Shown: one piece after another, positions 5,245 through 6,976 of the stretch
How the letters are laid out: each line of letters starts with the position of its first letter
Numbering within the stretch: the stretch's first letter is position 1
Assembly (NCBI GenBank): GCA_016296235.1
Contig: JAEDJR010000103.1
Coordinates: 1 to 6,976, forward strand
DNA from: Oscillospiraceae bacterium
GTDB taxonomy: Bacteria; Bacillota; Clostridia; Oscillospirales; Oscillospiraceae
Direction: 5' to 3'
Length of the DNA: 6,976 nt
Notes under the pieces: model-generated
What the model saw: the letters and a program-made list of their open reading frames with translations, nothing else
What the model was told of the DNA's origin: nothing
Database searches by the model: none
Position numbers and translations under genes: made by a program

Positions 5245-6976
5245 TTAGGTTTTCCCAACCAAACCGGTAATCAGCAAATTGGGGAGCAGCCACAAGAGCT
5301 GATAGAGCAGCAGGTTGAGCGCCGAAGCAGCCTCCACCGCCCCCAGGTAGGTCAGCAGGCACAGCAGCGCCGTTCCCATAATACCGCCCAGCAGGCTCAC
5401 GGCCACGGAGGCGTGCACCGCCCGCCGCAGGAGCCGCCCGCCGGATACGGCGGAGGCAAAGCTCAGGAAGCTTTCCTTGGCCATCAGCGCGCCCTGCCGG
5501 CCGTTTTCGCCGGCATCCGCCGCGGACAGCCGCGCCCGCTCCGCCACCACCGGAAATTCCAGCCGGTCGGCGGAGACCTTATAGCGTTTTTTCACCAGGG
5601 CCGGTGTAATCATGAAATCGCGGGTGGCCAGCACCGGCGTCAGACCGCCGCTGCGCATAACGCTGTGCAGCCCGCTGCGGGTACCGGCGGAGGGCGCATA
5701 GGTCAGGGCAAAGACGCCTGCCAGCTCCTTGTTGACGGAGATATAGGCAGCCGACTGGATCCGCGTCCCCTCCGGCACATGGACGCCCATGAGGCGCATG
5801 AAGGGCAGGGTGCCCAGCAGCACCACATCGCCGTGAATCTCCGCGCCCAGACCGCCGCCCTCATACTGACGGAAGGAATCCGCCGTATAGCGCCGGCCGT
5901 TTTCGTTTTTCACCAGCTCTTCAAACAGCGGCAGCAGTCCGCTGCCCGCCGCCTGCACCACCGCCGCCGCGTAGCCCACCACCTGACGGGCCGGCAGGTC
6001 GGAGTACATTTTCATGCCGTTGATGGCGATATTCTTGGCCGGGAACAGATCCTGATCCCGGATTATGATGCCGCATTCGCCGCTGAGCGTTTTCGCGCCG
6101 CGCCAGCCGCAGATGGCCGCGCCCGCTTTGTTCAGGCGGTTTGCCAGAATGGAGAAGGGCCTGCAGCAGGACAGGAATCCACCGCAGGGCAGCGTCGCCG
6201 TCAGCAGCGCCGCCCACGCCCAGAGCAGATCGCCGCCGCCATAGACGGCAGACAGCACCGCCAGGGCAAAGGTGACGGCCGCAGCCGCCGGCGCGTAGAT
6301 CCGCATCACCTTCTGGGCGGCGTCCGGCGTCTCCAGCATGGCGGTGAAGTCATCCAGGCTTCCCTCCCGGCGGAAGATGCAGTCCAGGCCGTGCCAGGCC
6401 TTTTCCTCCTTGGCCGCCGCCACGGGATGCTCCATGGACAAAACGGTTTTCAGGGTCCGCCACTTGGCCTTCTTTTCCAGGGCCACGCTCCAGAGCGCCA
6501 GCAGCAGTGCCAGGGACGGCGCCGTGCAGAAGGGCGCACGGCCCTGGGGCACAGCAAAGAAGGAATCCGCCGCCGACACCAGTACCGTCAGCGTCAGAAG
6601 ACTCATTAAATCAAAGCGCAGCTTCAGCGCCTGATAGATTCCACGGATAAAGACCTCATAGGACAGCACGCACTGCGCCAGCAGCAGGGCCAGCATCAGC
6701 ATGGAAAACAGCTTTCGGTTTCCGGTGAAATCCAGTCCGCCCACGGGATACTGGCTCAGGCCCAACAGCACAGCGGAAGCCGCCGTCAGCAGCGCCGTCA
6801 CCAGCAGCCGCAGCCGCAGGGTGCCCACCTTCGCATAGGCCGCGCAGGCTTCCTGGGGCGACGGATAGACCACCTCCGGCTCTTCCCGACGGGCGGCACG
6901 CACCGCGGCCCGCTGGGCCTTGCGTCGCTGGGCCTCCTGCTTTTTCAGCCGCTGCCGGCTGCGCTTTTCGGCACGC
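5245..6976 (-). CDS. Degenerate P1B-type ATPase-like membrane protein (5' end outside the window)
   Basis: The frame is open from the TAA at 5245-5247 to the window edge, giving 576 visible residues (numbered from the edge) and no start. A very basic stretch (residues 1-34) is followed by about eight hydrophobic helices near 54-74, 90-109, 123-142, 151-166, 226-245, 250-271, 519-542 and 549-571. This is the layout of a P1B metal-transporting ATPase. LPCGG (262-266) sits where CPC belongs in helix 6. A nucleotide-domain-like YEGGGLGAEIHGDVVLLG is at 371-388. The catalytic parts are lost: RDQDLF (306-311) replaces DKTGT, ATRD (450-453) replaces TGD, and GENGRQGAL (489-497) stands where GDGxNDxPAL is expected. 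The loop between helices 4 and 5 has only about 59 residues and no TGE, so the actuator domain is largely missing. It is therefore unlikely to pump ions by the usual cycle. A GTG at 6901-6903 lacks a ribosome binding site and is probably not the start. Function unknown. Confidence 0.75.
   Translation of the reverse strand, partial: RAEKRSRQRLKKQEAQRRKAQRAAVRAARREEPEVVYPSPQEACAAYAKVGTLRLRLLVTALLTAASAVLLGLSQYPVGGLDFTGNRKLFSMLMLALLLAQCVLSYEVFIRGIYQALKLRFDLMSLLTLTVLVSAADSFFAVPQGRAPFCTAPSLALLLALWSVALEKKAKWRTLKTVLSMEHPVAAAKEEKAWHGLDCIFRREGSLDDFTAMLETPDAAQKVMRIYAPAAAAVTFALAVLSAVYGGGDLLWAWAALLTATLPCGGFLSCCRPFSILANRLNKAGAAICGWRGAKTLSGECGIIIRDQDLFPAKNIAINGMKMYSDLPARQVVGYAAAVVQAAGSGLLPLFEELVKNENGRRYTADSFRQYEGGGLGAEIHGDVVLLGTLPFMRLMGVHVPEGTRIQSAAYISVNKELAGVFALTYAPSAGTRSGLHSVMRSGGLTPVLATRDFMITPALVKKRYKVSADRLEFPVVAERARLSAADAGENGRQGALMAKESFLSFASAVSGGRLLRRAVHASVAVSLLGGIMGTALLCLLTYLGAVEAASALNLLLYQLLWLLPNLLITGLVGKT

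Noticed and set aside
5190..5266. Possible terminator after the ATPase-like gene
   Set aside because: Only a weak five-pair stem (5248-5252 with 5261-5265) and a distant seven-base inverted repeat (5193-5199 with 5227-5233) are visible, near T runs on the minus strand. The stems are too weak and badly placed to call.
5194..6609. Long plus-strand open frame opposite the ATPase-like gene
   Set aside because: The product is a Gln, Arg and His-rich shadow without hydrophobic or domain structure. The minus-strand frame gives well-formed membrane helices.

Overview
The window is GC-rich (roughly 60% by eye), apart from an AT-rich stretch at about 5133-5250. All five supported genes lie on the minus strand. 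Strong AGGAG-type ribosome binding sites, a consensus-like sigma-70/SigA-type promoter, the acetyl-homoserine route to methionine, a second EF-G-like GTPase and a YqeC homologue suggest a high-GC anaerobic member of the Clostridia. A gut Oscillospiraceae (Flavonifractor, Oscillibacter or Lawsonibacter-like) is my best guess. This placement rests on recognising protein families and the style of the intergenic repeats, not on a database search.

In transcription order (right to left) the layout is as follows. (1) 6976-5245 holds the 3' part of a membrane protein that runs off the window edge. It has the fold order and eight-helix layout of a P1B metal-transporting P-type ATPase, but every catalytic signature is missing or degenerate. 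(2) 5244-5061 is an AT-rich intergenic stretch with a promoter and a leader that can form two hairpins. (3) 5060-3012 encodes an EF-G-like translational GTPase in which the catalytic switch II histidine is replaced by phenylalanine. (4) An intrinsic terminator fills the 61-base gap before metY. (5) metY (2950-1679), metA (1664-726) and yqeC (736-98) are packed tightly, with a 14-base gap followed by an 11-base overlap. (6) 97-1 is non-coding and carries REP-like palindromes, one of which extends into yqeC and supplies its stop codon.

MetA and MetY form a two-step pathway. MetA acetylates homoserine, and MetY replaces the acetyl group with sulfide (or methanethiol) to give homocysteine (or methionine). 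MetA carries Glu111, the residue associated with acetyl-CoA rather than succinyl-CoA use, which matches the MetY partner. YqeC belongs to a family linked to selenium-dependent molybdenum hydroxylase maturation and appears here as an unexpected last gene of the methionine unit.

The most unusual item is the apparently inactive P-type ATPase-like protein. Next come the EF-G paralogue without its catalytic histidine, the terminator placed directly against the metY ribosome binding site, and the mobile-looking palindrome that ends yqeC.
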